Positions 51,304 through 61,936 of a DNA stretch of 64,000 bases are shown here, in pieces. Each line of letters opens with the position of its first letter. Within the stretch, counting starts at the first letter, position 1. The notes below the pieces were generated by a model. It worked only from the letters and a program-made list of their open reading frames with translations, was not told the DNA's origin and did no database searches. Source of the DNA: Meconema thalassinum (taxonomy: Eukaryota > Arthropoda > Insecta > Orthoptera > Tettigoniidae); assembly GCA_946902985.2 (NCBI GenBank), contig OX336391.1, positions 71,587,947 to 71,651,946 on the forward strand, in the 5' to 3' direction. Both the position numbers and the translations under genes were made by a program.

Positions 51304-51839
51304 AAAACGGTGATAGATATCAACATATCATAAGGGGTAGAAAAGTTGCAAATCACTGAGATCCTACACCTGTAGATTTAACTTTTTTCGATAGGATCGA
51401 CGCTTCCGGAGATATAACGATTCGAAAAAAAGAATGAAATTCACGGCCCCAAAAAAGGAAAATGGTGAGAGATATCAAAAAATCACATGAGTTAAAAAAG
51501 TTGCTTATCACTGAGGTCCTAAATTTGTAGATTTTACTTTGTTCGATACGTTCAACCGTTTCCCAAATATAACTGTTCGAAAAAGAGGAAGAAATTCAGG
51601 GCCGCAGAAAATCAAATCGGTGAGAGATATCAAAAAATCTTAAGGGTTGAAAAAGTTGCTAACCACTGAGATCTTACACCTGTAGATTTAACTTTGTTAG
51701 ATACGGCCAACCGTTTCCCAGATATAACAGTTCGAAAAAAAGGATGACATTCGGGGCTCCAGAAAAGGAAAACGGTGAGAGATATCAAAACATCATCAGG
51801 GGTAAAAAAAAAGGATGAAATTCAGGGCCCCAAAGAATG
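51304..51839 (+). repeat. Half-monomer array
   Basis: Equivalent of 12369-12902. Confidence 0.85.
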
Positions 51840-54207
51840 GTCCGGCCATGCACCAATTTTAACGCCCGACAAGAGAGTTCCTGACAGGCCCAATTTCTTT
51901 CCCCGTGACACATTTCAGCTCGATATCTTGAAAATTCCGACCTCTAGTTTGCTAAACGTAAAAAAGTCACGCACATACGTACATTTTCAGGGCCCCCAAG
52001 AAAGACAACGCTGAGAGATATCAAAAAATCGTTATGGGTAAGATCGTTGCATACCGCGGAGATTTAACACTTGTGTATTTAACTTTTTTCGATATGACCA
52101 ACCGTCTCCGAGATATATCGATTCCAAAAGAGTTTCAAATTCAGGGACCCGAAAAAAGATACAGCCCTGCACCGATTTTAACGCCGAAAAATAGGGTTCC
52201 TCATAGGCTCTAGCTCTTTTACCGCTCCAAATTACAGCTTGATATCTTGAAAATTGCGACCTGTACTTTGCTAAACCCAAAAACGTCACGCACATACGCA
52301 CAATTTCAGGGCCCCAAAAAAAGAAAACGGTGAGAGATATCAAAAAATCGTTTTGAGTAAAAAAGTGCATACCACGGAGATCTTACACCTGTAGATTTAA
52401 CGTTTTTCGATACGACCAACCGTTTCCGAGATATATCGATTCAAAAAAATGTTTGAAATTCAGGGCCCCCCAAAAAGGTTCGGCCCTTTACTGTCTTTAA
52501 CGCCCGACTATTGGTTTCCTCACAGGGTCTAACTCTTTCACGACACCAAATTTCAGTTCGATATCTTGAAAATTGCGACCTGTATTTCGCTATACCCAAA
52601 TATGTCACGCACACTGGACATCTTCAGGGCCCCAAAATGGAAAAGGGTGAGAGATATCAAAAAATCATTATGAGTAAAAAAGTTGCATACCGCGGAGATC
52701 TTACACCTGTACCTTTAACGTTTTTCGATACGACCAACCGTTTCCGAGATATATCGAATCCAAAAATAAGTTTGAAATTCAGGGCCCCCAAAAAAGATCC
52801 GGCCCTGCACCGACTTCAACGCCCAACAAAAGGATTTATCACAGTCGCTAATTCTTTCACCGTACCAAATTTCAGCTTAATATCTTGAAAATGGCGACCA
52901 GTACTTAGCTAAACCTAAAAATGTCACGCACCATGGACATTTTCAGGGCTCCAAAAAAAGAAAACGGTGAGAGATATCAAAAAATCGCTTTGAGTAAAAA
53001 ACTTGCATACCGCGGAGTTCTTACACCTGTACATTTAACATTATTCGATACGACCAACCGTTTCCGAGATATATCGATTCCAAAATACAGTTAGAAATTC
53101 AGGGCCCAAAAAAAGATCCGGCCCTGCACCGATTTTAACGCCCAACAATAGGATTCGTCACAGTCACTAACTCTTTCACCGTACCAAATTTCAGCTTAAT
53201 ATCTTGAAAATTGCGATCAGTACTTAGCTAAACGCAAAAATGTCACACCCAATGGACATTTTCAGGGCCCCAAAAAAGAAAACGGTGAGAGATATCAAAA
53301 AATCGTTTTGAGTAAAAAAGTTGCATACCGCGGAGATCTTACACCTATACCTTTAACATTTTTCGATACGATCAACCGTTTCCGAGATATATCGATTCCA
53401 AAAAAAAGTTTGAAATTCAGGGCCCTCAAAGAAGATCCGGCCCTGCACCGATCTTAACGCCCAATAACAGGATTCGTCACAGTCAATAACTCTTTCACCG
53501 TACCAAATTTCAGCTTAATATCTTGAAAATTGCGACCAGTACATAGCTAAACGCAAAAATGTCACGCACAATGGACATTTTCAGGACCCCAAAAAAAGAA
53601 AACGGTGAGAGATATCAAAAAATCGTTTTGAGTAAGAAAGTTGCATACTGCGGAGATCTTACACCTATACCTTTAACATTTTTCGTTACGACCAACCGTT
53701 TCCGAGATATATCGATTCCAAAAAAAATTTTGAAATTCAGGGCCCCCAAAAAAGATCCGGCCCTGCACCGATTTTAACGCCCAACAATAGGTTTCGTCAC
53801 AGTCACTAACTCTTTCATCGTACCAAATTTCAGCATAATATCTTGAAAATTGCGACCAGTACTTAGCTAAATGCAAAAATGTCACGCACAATGGACATTT
53901 TCAGGGCCCCAAAAAAAGAAAACGGTGAGAGATATCAAAAAATCATTATGAGTAAAAAAGTTGCATACCGCGGAGATCTTACACCCGTAGATTTAACGTT
54001 TTTCGATACGACCAGCCGTTTCCAAGATATATCGATTCAAAAAATAGGATGAAATTCAGGGCCCCAAAAAAAAGTCCGGCCCTGGACCGATTTTAACGCC
54101 CAACAATAGGGTTCGTCACAGGCCCAAACTCTTTCACCGTACCAAACTTCAGCTCGATATCTTGAAAATTGCGACCTGTACTTTGCTAAACGCAAAAACG
54201 TCACGCA
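51840..54207 (+). repeat. Monomer block across units 1 and 2
   Basis: Includes the novel monomer marked CTTTACTGTCTTTAACGCCC, GACTATTGGTTTCCTCAC and CACGCACACTGGACATC. This may be the monomer lost between 5140 and 5190 in the standard order. Confidence 0.85.
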
Positions 54208-54797
54208 CATACGTACATACATACATACATACATACATACATACAGACAGACTTTTTTTGAATTTTTTTTTTCGACTCTGATTCGATTGGTATAGGTTTG
54301 AAACGTGGGCGACGCTTAGTTTCCGAGATCTCGAAAAATCCTACCACGGCTATATGAAAGCCTATAGGATCTTTAGATCCGGCTTTCATAACAAGTAGGA
54401 GTCCACGCAGCACGACCTGCTTTTGATGAGACGGTGGCGCAGCAGCAAGGGGCCAGCAAGAGGGGTTATAATCTCAAACAACAACTTCGTTGGTGGCAAG
54501 GCCTGCGGATTTGCATTTCGGACCTTCGACCCGATTGCAAGGAAATGTAGGAAAATTATAAAATGTTATTCTAGGCAATGCTGAGACCATCACATGGTTA
54601 TGAAAGCCGGACGTCCTCGGAAGTGGAAAATATCTTACTGCTGTAAATACATGATTCAACTCATTGAAAAGGTTAAAACGAGTAATTATAGATAATTTTC
54701 CGTAGAATTTAATTAGACCATAAGTTGAATTTTTACCAGATGTTATATACATTTGGGCTCCATTTTTTTTTCAAAAACCAAAACATTTAATAACATC
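54208..54797. repeat. Insert, alpha subtype, long head
   Basis: 590 bp; shortest CATA tract of the long-head alpha copies. Confidence 0.8.
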
Positions 54798-55330
54798 AAA
54801 ACGGTGAGAGATATCAACATATCATAAGGGGTAGAAAAGTTGCAAATCACTGAGATCCTACACCTGTAGATTTAACTTTTTTCGATAGGATCGACGCTTC
54901 CGGAGATATAACGATTCGAAAAAAAGAATGAAATTCACGGCCCCAAAAAAGGAAAATGGTGAGAGATATCAAAAAATCACATGAGTTAAAAAAGTTGCTT
55001 ATCACTGAGGTCCTAAATTTGTAGATTTTACTTTGTTCGATACGTTCAACCGTTTCCCAAATATAACTGTTCGAAAAAGAGGAAGAAATTCAGGGCCGCA
55101 GAAAATCAAATCGGTGAGAGATATCAAAAAATCTTAAGGGTTGAAAAAGTTGCTAACCACTGAGATCTTACACCTGTAGATTTAACTTTGTTAGATACGG
55201 CCAACCGTTTCCCAGATATAACAGTTCGAAAAAAAGGATGACATTCGGGGCTCCAGAAAAGGAAAACGGTGAGAGATATCAAAACATCATCAGGGGTAAA
55301 AAAAAGGATGAAATTCAGGGCCCCAAAGAA
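54798..55330 (+). repeat. Half-monomer array
   Basis: Unit 2 copy of 51304-51839. Confidence 0.85.
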
Positions 55331-57700
55331 TGGTCCGGCCATGCACCAATTTTAACGCCCGACAAGAGAGTTCCTGACAGGCCCAATTTCTTTCCCCGTG
55401 ACACATTTCAGCTCGATATCTTGAAAATTCCGACCTCTAGTTTGCTAAACGTAAAAAAGTCACGCACATACGTACATTTTCAGGGCCCCCAAGAAAGACA
55501 ACGCTGAGAGATATCAAAAAATCGTTATGGGTAAGATCGTTGCATACCGCGGAGATTTAACACTTGTGTATTTAACTTTTTTCGATATGACCAACCGTCT
55601 CCGAGATATATCGATTCCAAAAGAGTTTCAAATTCAGGGACCCGAAAAAAGATACAGCCCTGCACCGATTTTAACGCCGAAAAATAGGGTTCCTCATAGG
55701 CTCTAGCTCTTTTACCGCTCCAAATTACAGCTTGATATCTTGAAAATTGCGACCTGTACTTTGCTAAACCCAAAAACGTCACGCACATACGCACAATTTC
55801 AGGGCCCCAAAAAAAGAAAACGGTGAGAGATATCAAAAAATCGTTTTGAGTAAAAAAGTGCATACCACGGAGATCTTACACCTGTAGATTTAACGTTTTT
55901 CGATACGACCAACCGTTTCCGAGATATATCGATTCAAAAAAATGTTTGAAATTCAGGGCCCCCCAAAAAGGTTCGGCCCTTTACTGTCTTTAACGCCCGA
56001 CTATTGGTTTCCTCACAGGGTCTAACTCTTTCACGGCACCAAATTTCAGTTCGATATCTTGAAAATTGCGACCTGTATTTCGCTATACCCAAATATGTCA
56101 CGCACACTGGACATCTTCAGGGCCCCAAAATGGAAAAGGGTGAGAGATATCAAAAAATCATTATGAGTAAAAAAGTTGCATACCGCGGAGATCTTACACC
56201 TGTACCTTTAACGTTTTTCGATACGACCAACCGTTTCCGAGATATATCGAATCCAAAAATAAGTTTGAAATTCAGGGCCCCCAAAAAAGATCCGGCCCTG
56301 CACCGACTTCAACGCCCAACAACAGGATTTATCACAGTCGCTAACTCTTTCACCGTACCAAATTTCAGCTTAATATCTTGAAAATGGCGACCAGTACTTA
56401 GCTAAACCTAAAAATGTCACGCACCATGGACATTTTCAGGGCTCCAAAAAAAGAAAACGGTGAGAGATATCAAAAAATCGCTTTGAGTAAAAAACTTGCA
56501 TACCGCGGAGTTCTTACACCTGTACATTTAACATTATTCGATACGACCAACCGTTTCCGAGATATATCGATTCCAAAATACAGTTAGAAATTCAGGGCCC
56601 AAAAAAAGATCCGGCCCTGCACCGATTTTAACGCCCAACAATAGGATTCGTCACAGTCACTAACTCTTTCACCGTACCAAATTTCAGCTTAATATCTTGA
56701 AAATTGCGATCAGTACTTAGCTAAACGCAAAAATGTCACACCCAATGGACATTTTCAGGGCCCCAAAAAAGAAAACGGTGAGAGATATCAAAAAATCGTT
56801 TTGAGTAAAAAAGTTGCATACCGCGGAGATCTTACACCTATACCTTTAACATTTTTCGATACGATCAACCGTTTCCGAGATATATCGATTCCAAAAAAAA
56901 GTTTGAAATTCAGGGCCCTCAAAGAAGATCCGGCCCTGCACCGATCTTAACGCCCAATAACAGGATTCGTCACAGTCAATAACTCTTTCACCGTACCAAA
57001 TTTCAGCTTAATATCTTGAAAATTGCGACCAGTACATAGCTAAACGCAAAAATGTCACGCACAATGGACATTTTCAGGACCCCAAAAAAAGAAAACGGTG
57101 AGAGATATCAAAAAATTGTTTTGAGTAAGAAAGTTGCATACTGCGGAGATCTTACACCTATACCTTTAACATTTTTCGATACGACCAACCGTTTCCGAGA
57201 TATATCGATTCCAAAAAAAATTTTGAAATTCAGGGCCCCCAAAAAAGATCCGGCCCTGCACCGATTTTAACGCCCAACAATAGGTTTCGTCACAGTCACT
57301 AACTCTTTCATCGTACCAAATTTCAGCATAATATCTTGAAAATTGCGACCAGTACTTAGCTAAATGCAAAAATGTCACGCACAATGGACATTTTCAGGGC
57401 CCCAAAAAAAGAAAACGGTGAGAGATATCAAAAAATCATTATGAGTAAAAAAGTTGCATACCGCGGAGATCTTACACCCGTAGATTTAACGTTATTCGAT
57501 ACGACCAGCCGTTTCCAAGATATATCGATTCAAAAAATAGGATGAAATTCAGGGCCCCAAAAAAAAGTCCGGCCCTGGACCGATTTTAACGCCCAACAAT
57601 AGGGTTCGTCACAGGCCCAAACTCTTTCACCGTACCAAACTTCAGCTCGATATCTTGAAAATTGCGACCTGTACTTTGCTAAACGCAAAAACGTCACGCA
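55331..57700 (+). repeat. Monomer block across units 2 and 3
   Basis: Same order as 51840-54207. Confidence 0.86.
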
Positions 57701-58298
57701 CATACGTACATACATACATACATACATACATACATACATACATACATACAGACTTTTTTTGAATTTTTTTTTTCGACTCTGATTCGATTGGTATAGGTTT
57801 GAAACGTGGGCGACGCTTAGTTTCCGAGATCTCGAAAAATCCTACCACGGCTATATGAAAGCCTATAGGATCTTTAGATCCGGCTTTCATAACAAGTAGG
57901 AGTCCACGCAGCACGACCTGCTTTTGATGAGACGGTGGCGCAGCAGCAAGGGGCCAGCAAGAGGGGTTATAATCTCAAACAACAACTTCGTTGGTGGCAA
58001 GGCCTGCGGATTTGCATTTCGGACCTTCGACCCGATTGCAAGGAAATGTAGGAAAATTATAAAATGTTATTCTAGGCAATGCTGAGACCATCACATGGTT
58101 ATGAAAGCCGGACGTCCTCGGAAGTGGAAAATATCTTACTGCTGTAAATACATGATTCAACTTATTGAAAAGGTTAAAACGAGTAATTATAGATAATTTT
58201 CCGTAGAATTTAATTAGACCATAAGTTGAATTTTTACCAGATGTTATATACATTTGGGCTCCATTTTTTTTTCAAAAACCAAAACATTTAATAACATC
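57701..58298. repeat. Insert, alpha subtype, long head
   Basis: 598 bp; CATA tract followed by one CAGAC only. Confidence 0.8.
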
Positions 58299-58832
58299 AA
58301 AACGGTGAGAGATATCAACATATCATAAGGGGTAGAAAAGTTGCAAATCACTGAGATCCTACACCTGTAGATTTAACTTTTTTCGATAGGATCGACGCTT
58401 CCGGAGATATAACGATTCGAAAAAAAGAATGAAATTCACGGCCCCAAAAAAGGAAAATGGTGAGAGATATCAAAAAATCACATGAGTTAAAAAAGTTGCT
58501 TATCACTGAGGTCCTAAATTTGTAGATTTTACTTTGTTCGATACGTTCAACCGTTTCCCAAATATAACTGTTCGAAAAAGAGGAAGAAATTCAGGGCCGC
58601 AGAAAATCAAATCGGTGAGAGATATCAAAAAATCTTAAGGGTTGAAAAAGTTGCTAACCACTGAGATCTTACACCTGTAGATTTAACTTTGTTAGATACG
58701 GCCAACCGTTTCCCAGATATAACAGTTCGAAAAAAAGGATGACATTCGGGGCTCCAGAAAAGGAAAACGGTGAGAGATATCAAAACATCATCAGGGGTAA
58801 AAAAAAGGATGAAATTCAGGGCCCCAAAGAAT
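58299..58832 (+). repeat. Half-monomer array
   Basis: Unit 3 copy of 51304-51839. Confidence 0.85.
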
Positions 58833-61202
58833 GGTCCGGCCATGCACCAATTTTAACGCCCGACAAGAGAGTTCCTGACAGGCCCAATTTCTTTCCCCGT
58901 GACACATTTCAGCTCGATATCTTGAAAATTCCGACCTCTAGTTTGCTAAACGTAAAAAAGTCACGCACATACGTACATTTTCAGGGCCCCCAAGAAAGAC
59001 AACGCTGAGAGATATCAAAAAATCGTTATGGGTAAGATCGTTGCATACCGCGGAGATTTAACACTTGTGTATTTAACTTTTTTCGATATGACCAACCGTC
59101 TCCGAGATGTATCGATTCCAAAAGAGTTTCAAATTCAGGGACCCGAAAAAAGATACAGCCCTGCACCGATTTTAACGCCGAAAAATAGGGTTCCTCATAG
59201 GCTCTAGCTCTTTTACCGCTCCAAATTACAGCTTGATATCTTGAAAATTGCGACCTGTACTTTGCTAAACCCAAAATCGTCACGCACATACGCACAATTT
59301 CAGGGCCCCAAAAAAAGAAAACGGTGAGAGATATCAAAAAATCGTTTTGAGTAAAAAAGTGCATACCACGGAGATCTTACACCTGTAGATTTAACGTTTT
59401 TCGATACGACCAACCGTTTCCGAGATATATCGATTCAAAAAAATGTTTGAAATTCAGGGCCCCCCAAAAAGGTTCGGCCCTTTACTGTCTTTAACGCCCG
59501 ACTATTGGTTTCCTCACAGGGTCTAACTCTTTCACGGCACCAAATTTCAGTTCGATATCTTGAAAATTGCGACCTGTATTTCGCTATACCCAAATATGTC
59601 ACGCACACTGGACATCTTCAGGGCCCCAAAATGGAAAAGGGTGAGAGATATCAAAAAATCATTATGAGTAAAAAAGTTGCATACCGCGGAGATCTTACAC
59701 CTGTACCTTTAACGTTTTTCGATACGACCAACCGTTTCCGAGATATATCGAATCCAAAAATAAGTTTGAAATTCAGGGCCCCCAAAAAAGATCCGGCCCT
59801 GCACCGACTTCAACGCCCAACAACAGGATTTATCACAGTCGCTAACTCTTTCACCGTACCAAATTTCAGCCTAATATCTTGAAAATGGCGACCAGTACTT
59901 AGCTAAACCTAAAAATGTCACGCACCATGGACATTTTCAGGGCCCCAAAAAAAGAAAACGGTGAGAGATATCAAAAAATCGCTTTGAGTAAAAAACTTGC
60001 ATACCGCGGAGTTCTTACACCTGTACATTTAACATTATTCGATACGACCAACCGTTTCCGAGATATATCGATTCCAAAATACAGTTAGAAATTCAGGGCC
60101 CAAAAAAAGATCCGGCCCTGCACCGATTTTAACGCCCAACAATAGGATTCGTCACAGTCACTAACTCTTTCACCGTACCAAATTTCAGCTTAATATCTTG
60201 AAAATTGCGATCAGTACTTAGCTAAACGCAAAAATGTCACACCCAATGGACATTTTCAGGGCCCCAAAAAAGAAAACGGTGAGAGATATCAAAAAATCGT
60301 TTTGAGTAAAAAAGTTGCATACCGCGGAGATCTTACACCTATACCTTTAACATTTTTCGATACGATCAACCGTTTCCGAGATATATCGATTCCAAAAAAA
60401 AGTTTGAAATTCAGGGCCCTCAAAGAAGATCCGGCCCTGCACCGATCTTAACGCCCAATAACAGGATTCGTCACAGTCAATAACTCTTTCACCGTACCAA
60501 ATTTCAGCTTAATATCTTGAAAATTGCGACCAGTACATAGCTAAACGCAAAAATGTCACGCACAATGGACATTTTCAGGGCCCCAAAAAAAGAAAACGGT
60601 GAGAGATATCTAAAAATCGTTTTGAGTAAAAAAGTTGCATACCGCGGAGATCTTACACCTGTACCTTTAACATTTTTCGATACGACCAACCGTTTCCGAG
60701 ATATATCGATTCCAAAAAACAGTTAGAAATTCAGGGCCCCCAAAAAAGATCCGTCCCTGCACCGGTTTTAACGCCCAACAAAAGAGTTCGTCACAGTCAC
60801 CAACTCTTTCACCGTACCAAATTTCAGCTCGATATCTTGAAAATTGCGACCTGTACTTCGCTAAACCCAAATATGTCACGCACAATGGATATTTTCAGGG
60901 CCCCAAAAAATGAAAACGGTGAGAGATATCAAAAAATTATTAGGAATAAAAAAGTTGCATACCGCCGAGATCTTACACCCGTTCATTTAACTTTTTTCGA
61001 TACGACCAGCCGTTTCCGAAATATATCGATTCAAAAAAATAGGATGAAATTCAGGGCCCCAAAAAAAGGTCCGGCCCTGGATCGATTTTAACGCCCAAAA
61101 ATAGGGTTCGTCACAGGCCCAAACTTTTTAACCGTACCAAATTTCAGCTCGATATCTTGAAAATTGCGACCTGTACTTTGCTAAACGCAAAAACGTCACG
61201 TA
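58833..61202 (+). repeat. Monomer block across end of unit 3 and beyond
   Basis: Same as the previous two blocks to about 60551. It then has one 6081-type monomer, one with CACCGGTTTTAACGCCC not seen elsewhere, and a class 2 monomer leading to the last insert. Confidence 0.85.
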
Positions 61203-61780
61203 CATACATACATACATACATACATACAGACAGACTTTTTTTGAATTATTTTTTTTCGACTCTGATTCGATTGGTATAGGTTTGAACCGTGGGCGACGCT
61301 TAGTTTCCGAGATCTCGAAAAATCCTACCACGGCTATATGAAAGCCTATAGGATCTTTAGATCCGGCTTTCATAACAAGTAGGAGTCCACACAGCACGAC
61401 CTGCTTTTGATGAGACGGTGGCGCAGCAGCAAGGGGCCAGCAAGAGGGGTTATAATCTCAAACAACAACTTCGTTGGCGGCAAGGCCTGCGAAATTGCAT
61501 TTCGGACCTTCGACCCGATTGCGAGGAAATGTAGGAAAATTATAAAATGTTATTCTAGGCAATGCTGACACCATCACATGGTTATGAATGCCGGACGTCC
61601 TCGGAAGTGGAAAATATCTTACTGCTGTAAATACATGATTCAACTTATTGAAAAGGTTAAAACGAGTAATTATAGATAATTTTCCGTAGAATTCAATTAG
61701 ACCATAAGTTGAATTTTTACCAGTTGTTATATACATTTGGGCCCCATTTTTTTTGAAAAACCAAAACATTTAATAACATT
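61203..61780. repeat. Insert, epsilon subtype, long head
   Basis: 578 bp. Mixed marks: long head with CGACTCTGATTCGATTGG, GCGAAATTGCATTTCGGACC, and an end at AATAACATT followed by AAAACTGTGAGAG. Different enough from the other inserts to count as its own subtype. Confidence 0.78.
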
Positions 61781-61936
61781 AAAACTGTGAGAGATATCAA
61801 AATAAGATAAGGGGTAGAAAAGGTGCAAATCACTGAGATCTTACACCTGTAGATTTAACTTTTTTCGATAGGATCGACGCTTTCCGAGATATAACGATTC
61901 GAAAAAAAGAATGAAATACACGGCCCCAAAAAAGGA
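61781..61936 (+). repeat. Single half-monomer
   Basis: One A half (motifs at 61785 and 61941, 156 bp apart) passes directly into a full monomer. The least expanded form of the half-monomer array. Confidence 0.82.

Larger units (their letters stand above)
38292..52362. repeat. Higher-order repeat copy 3 (collinear part)
   Basis: Starts with the same signature as positions 1 and 15344 and follows copy 1 through all inserts up to the 52.0-kb monomer. At about 52363 it departs: copy 1 continues to the delta insert (13678), whereas copy 3 enters a different monomer (GTGCATACCACGG) and then a 3.5-kb tandem unit. In the 40.3-42.2-kb stretch this copy is the most complete of the three. It keeps the monomers at about 40645, 40962 and 41600 that are missing or fused in copy 1 or copy 2. 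Confidence 0.88.
50052..53558. repeat. 3.5-kb tandem unit 1
   Basis: 3507 bp. Two monomers of the 11117/11437 type, long-head alpha insert (50702), half-monomers, two contracted-junction monomers, a monomer not found in copies 1 and 2 (about 52363-52660), then monomers equivalent to 5190-6080. The order joins two parts of the higher-order unit that are normally far apart. Confidence 0.9.
53559..57051. repeat. 3.5-kb tandem unit 2
   Basis: 3493 bp. The junction is visible just before it: ACATAGCTAAACGC (a 6061-type marker) is followed by CAGGACCCC (an 11117-type marker). The shorter length is largely a shorter CATA tract. Confidence 0.9.
57052..60551. repeat. 3.5-kb tandem unit 3
   Basis: About 3500 bp. 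After its ACATAGCTAAACGC the array continues with the original 6081-type monomer (CAGGGCCCC, GAGATATCTAAAAATCG) instead of CAGGACCCC, so the tandem series ends here. Its CATA tract ends in a single CAGAC. Confidence 0.9.

Noticed and set aside
52511..52888. 125-codon frame starting MVSSQGLTLSRHQ, three copies
   Set aside because: It spans the end of one monomer and most of the next in the 3.5-kb unit; the repeats are tandem duplicates, not independent evidence of coding.
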